A DNA stretch of 64,000 nucleotides. Origin: Bifidobacterium simiarum (GTDB taxonomy: Bacteria > Actinomycetota > Actinomycetes > Actinomycetales > Bifidobacteriaceae). The notes below the pieces were generated by a model. It saw nothing but the letters and a program-made list of their open reading frames with translations, did not search any database and was not told the DNA's origin. Positions within the stretch are counted from its first letter, which is position 1. Each line of letters opens with the position of its first letter. The DNA lies in NCBI RefSeq assembly GCF_002802905.1, contig NZ_PEBK01000004.1, forward strand, positions 1-64,000, read 5' to 3'. The position numbers and the translations under genes were made by a program. Shown piece by piece: positions 62,237-64,000 of this stretch.

Positions 62237-63553
62237 ATGGATCAAATGACGTTGATTATCGTCGGCGTGATCGCCGTCGTCGTGATCGCGGCCATCATCG
62301 CCGTGGTCGTCTCCAAGAATCGTAAGAGTGCGCAGGTGGCCGAGCCGCAGACTCGGCCCGTCGCTTCGCCGGCAGCGGCCGAGTCGGAATCGCCTGAGTC
62401 GGAATCATCCAAGGCGGAATCGGTCAAATCAGAATCGGCAGCGACCGAATCGGCCAAACCCGAATCGGTCGAATCGGAACCTGTTGAATCGGCTGAATCA
62501 GAACCGTCTGAATCAAAGCCGGCCGAAGCGGAAAAACCCGCGGCCCCCGCACAGCCTGCCAAGCCTGCTGAGCCTACCAAACCCGCTGAGCCCGCTGAGC
62601 CCGCAAAGCCGGCCAAACCCGAGTCGACGGCATCCCGCCTCGTCCGCCTCAAGGCCCGTCTCGCCAACAGCGCCAACCCCTTCGGCAAGGCCCTGTTCAA
62701 CATCCTCGCGCAGGACAACATCTCCGAATCCGATTGGGAGGACGTCGAGGACACGCTGCTGCTGGCCGACGTCGGCGCCGAAGCCAGCGAACAGCTCGTC
62801 GAGGAGCTGCGCAAGGACGCCCGCATCACCGGCGAAAAGAGCCCCGAGGCCGTGCACGCGCTGCTGCGCGAGAAGCTGCTCGATCTGGTCGGCCGCGACA
62901 TGGACCGCAGTCTGGTCGCCTCCCGTCCGCGTCCGGAAGACGCCGATCCCAGCGTGATCATCATGGTCGGCGTGAATGGCACCGGCAAGACCACCACCGC
63001 CGGCAAGCTGGCCCGACTGTTCGTCGCCGAAGACAAGAAGGTGGTGATGGGCGCGGCCGACACGTTCCGCGCCGCCGCCGCCGATCAGCTGGAGACCTGG
63101 GGAAGCCGCGTGGGCGTGCCGGTGATCCGCTCCGACAAGGACGGCGCCGACCCCGCATCTGTGGCCTTCGAGGCGGCGAAGGCCGCCAAGGAGCAGAACG
63201 CCGACGTGCTGATCATCGACACCGCCGGCCGACTGCAGAACAAGTCCAACCTGATGGACGAGCTGGGCAAGATCCGCCGCGTCACCGAAAAGACCCTGCC
63301 GGTCGAGGAGGTGCTGCTCGTCCTTGACGCCACCACCGGCCAGAACGGCATGACTCAGGCCAAGGTGTTCGCCGAGGTGATCGGCATCACCGGCATCGTG
63401 CTCACCAAGCTGGACGGTTCGGCCAAGGGCGGCATCGTGATCTCCGTGCAGAAGGAGCTCGGCGTGCCGGTCAAGCTGATCGGACTGGGCGAAGGCCCCG
63501 ACGATCTGGCCCCGTTCGATCCCGAAAGCTTCGTGGACGGCATCCTCGACTGA
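62237..63553 (+). CDS. ftsY: Signal recognition particle receptor FtsY
   Basis: A 438-residue SRP receptor GTPase that docks ribosome-SRP complexes at the Sec translocon. It has an N-terminal membrane anchor (LIIVGVIAVVVIAAIIAVVV), which many FtsY proteins lack, then an acidic Glu/Ser/Pro/Ala linker (about 35-130) with ESxxxESE and KPAEP repeats. The NG domain follows: GVNGTGKTTTAGKLA (G1), DTFRAAAADQL, DTAGRLQNK (G3), TKLDGSAKGG (G4) and GLGEGPDDL (G5). Close after an array of GAATCGG repeats that also shape its acidic domain. A terminator follows at 63622. Confidence 0.97.
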   Translation: MDQMTLIIVGVIAVVVIAAIIAVVVSKNRKSAQVAEPQTRPVASPAAAESESPESESSKAESVKSESAATESAKPESVESEPVESAESEPSESKPAEAEKPAAPAQPAKPAEPTKPAEPAEPAKPAKPESTASRLVRLKARLANSANPFGKALFNILAQDNISESDWEDVEDTLLLADVGAEASEQLVEELRKDARITGEKSPEAVHALLREKLLDLVGRDMDRSLVASRPRPEDADPSVIIMVGVNGTGKTTTAGKLARLFVAEDKKVVMGAADTFRAAAADQLETWGSRVGVPVIRSDKDGADPASVAFEAAKAAKEQNADVLIIDTAGRLQNKSNLMDELGKIRRVTEKTLPVEEVLLVLDATTGQNGMTQAKVFAEVIGITGIVLTKLDGSAKGGIVISVQKELGVPVKLIGLGEGPDDLAPFDPESFVDGILD

Positions 63554-63621
63554 TCGGTTCCGTATCGGTTCCGTATTGGTTCCGTATTGTGGACGGATCG
63601 TCCCGTCCAAAAAGCCATGTT

Positions 63622-63676
63622 GGCCCGACGTCCATCATGCCGTTTGGCATAAGGGCGTCGGGCCGCCGTTGTTTTA
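63622..63676 (+). terminator. Terminator of ftsY
   Basis: GGCCCGACG pairs with CGTCGGGCC, with an inner ATGCC/GGCAT stem, followed by GTTGTTTT. Confidence 0.85.
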
Positions 63677-63701
63677 GATCCGTGTAACTTTTCCTCCCCA
63701 C

Positions 63702-63786
63702 GTTTACCTTGATGTAACACGACGAAATCGTTTGGGAAATCAGAGCGTCGTTTCATACAGTCGTTGGCTTCCCCAAGATGGAAGCC
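63702..63786 (+). promoter_or_regulatory. Upstream region of the ammonium transporter gene
   Basis: GTTTAC and GTAAC (63702-63718), with a further GTAAC at 63684, resemble the GTnAC half-sites bound by GlnR-type nitrogen regulators, but the spacing is not canonical. A GGCTTCC/GGAAGCC hairpin is at 63766-63786. Confidence 0.3.
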
Positions 63787-63892
63787 TGGAAACGAAGAAA
63801 CAATTACGGACAAGAACCCCGGTCCTCGCCGGCGCCCACCCACTAAGGCGGCGGCTTCGAGGATCTGGGAACTTGAAGAGAGGGAGGTAGAC

Positions 63893-64000
63893 ATGGATAC
63901 GGGCAATGCAGCATGGATGTTGACGTCGGCATCTCTGGTTTTCCTCATGACGCCTGGCGTCGCGTTTTTCTATGGTGGCATGGTTCGAGCAAAGGCAGTG
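63893..64000 (+). CDS. amt: Ammonium transporter Amt, N-terminal 36 residues (partial)
   Basis: The open frame begins MDTGNAAWMLTSASLVFLM and continues PGVAFFYGGMVRAKAV to the end of the window. D-x-x-x-x-AW-M-L-xxx-LV-x-x-M-PG-x-x-FFYGGM-V is the first-helix signature of AmtB-type ammonium channels. GGGAGG is 5 bases before the ATG. Nitrogen control is likely, but the upstream sites are only suggestive. The rest of the gene lies outside. Confidence 0.92.
   Translation, partial: MDTGNAAWMLTSASLVFLMTPGVAFFYGGMVRAKAV

Overview
The window is a 64 kb piece of a high-GC Gram-positive chromosome that is almost certainly Bifidobacterium. It carries a full-length xylulose-5-P/fructose-6-P phosphoketolase (the bifid-shunt enzyme), a dnaK-grpE-dnaJ-hspR operon with an HspR (HAIR) box, a GH127 beta-L-arabinofuranosidase, LPXTG-type pilins with a homopolymer tract in the signal peptide, and many promoters of the leaderless actinobacterial type. 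The species is not resolved. Position 1 lies in the 3' end of a 5S rRNA gene.

Layout. 1-7.2 kb: 5S end and terminator, a small Cys-motif protein, an 800-bp repeat field, nitroreductase, DUF4235 protein, GH13 alpha-glucosidase, an AAA/DUF4143 ATPase, and an orphan gene flanked by two arrays of 23-bp iterons. 7.4-14.6 kb: type I pullulanase, then the heat-shock operon, split between grpE and dnaJ by repeats. 14.9-21.3 kb: a two-pilin locus whose first gene is out of frame at a G9 tract, with no sortase beside it, then an HTH protein. 21.4-27.8 kb: AraC regulator, GPH symporter, GH127 and LacI regulator, a beta-arabinooligosaccharide module. 28-37.4 kb: serine dehydratase, glycerophosphodiesterase, rlmH, upp, tadA, threonine dehydratase, WYL regulator, DUF3800-like protein. 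37.6-47.7 kb: a divergent catabolic cluster around a SorC regulator. 47.8-52.7 kb: hydrolase, MFS and LacI genes, and a second DUF4143 ATPase with its own upstream palindromic repeats. 53-61 kb: two YhgE/Pip membrane proteins, two alpha/beta hydrolases and a TetR regulator. 61-64 kb: repeat-rich spacers, ftsY, and the first 36 codons of an ammonium transporter gene.

How genes work together. The most interesting unit is 37.6-47.7 kb. A phosphotriesterase-fold lactonase candidate, a UlaD-family decarboxylase, a PfkB kinase and a UlaE 3-epimerase run rightward. A UlaF/AraD 4-epimerase, an MFS carrier and a phosphoketolase run leftward, with SorC between. Together they could take an ascorbate-like or other aldonolactone substrate through L-xylulose-5-P and L-ribulose-5-P to D-xylulose-5-P, the substrate of the phosphoketolase in the same cluster. 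The UlaD-like protein has Arg in place of the family's catalytic Lys64 and of Asp67, so its reaction may differ from 3-keto-L-gulonate-6-P decarboxylation.

Repeats are a second theme. There are at least two families of long hairpins whose outer arms differ from locus to locus but stay self-complementary, widespread gut-type interspersed repeats, operator-like arrays next to both DUF4143 ATPases, a symmetric 198-bp element upstream of ilvA, 44-bp palindromic units at 61 kb, and 13-18-bp tandem arrays from 58 to 62 kb that share their sequence with the acidic domain of ftsY. No CRISPR array, cas gene, intact IS element, integrase or tRNA was recognised.
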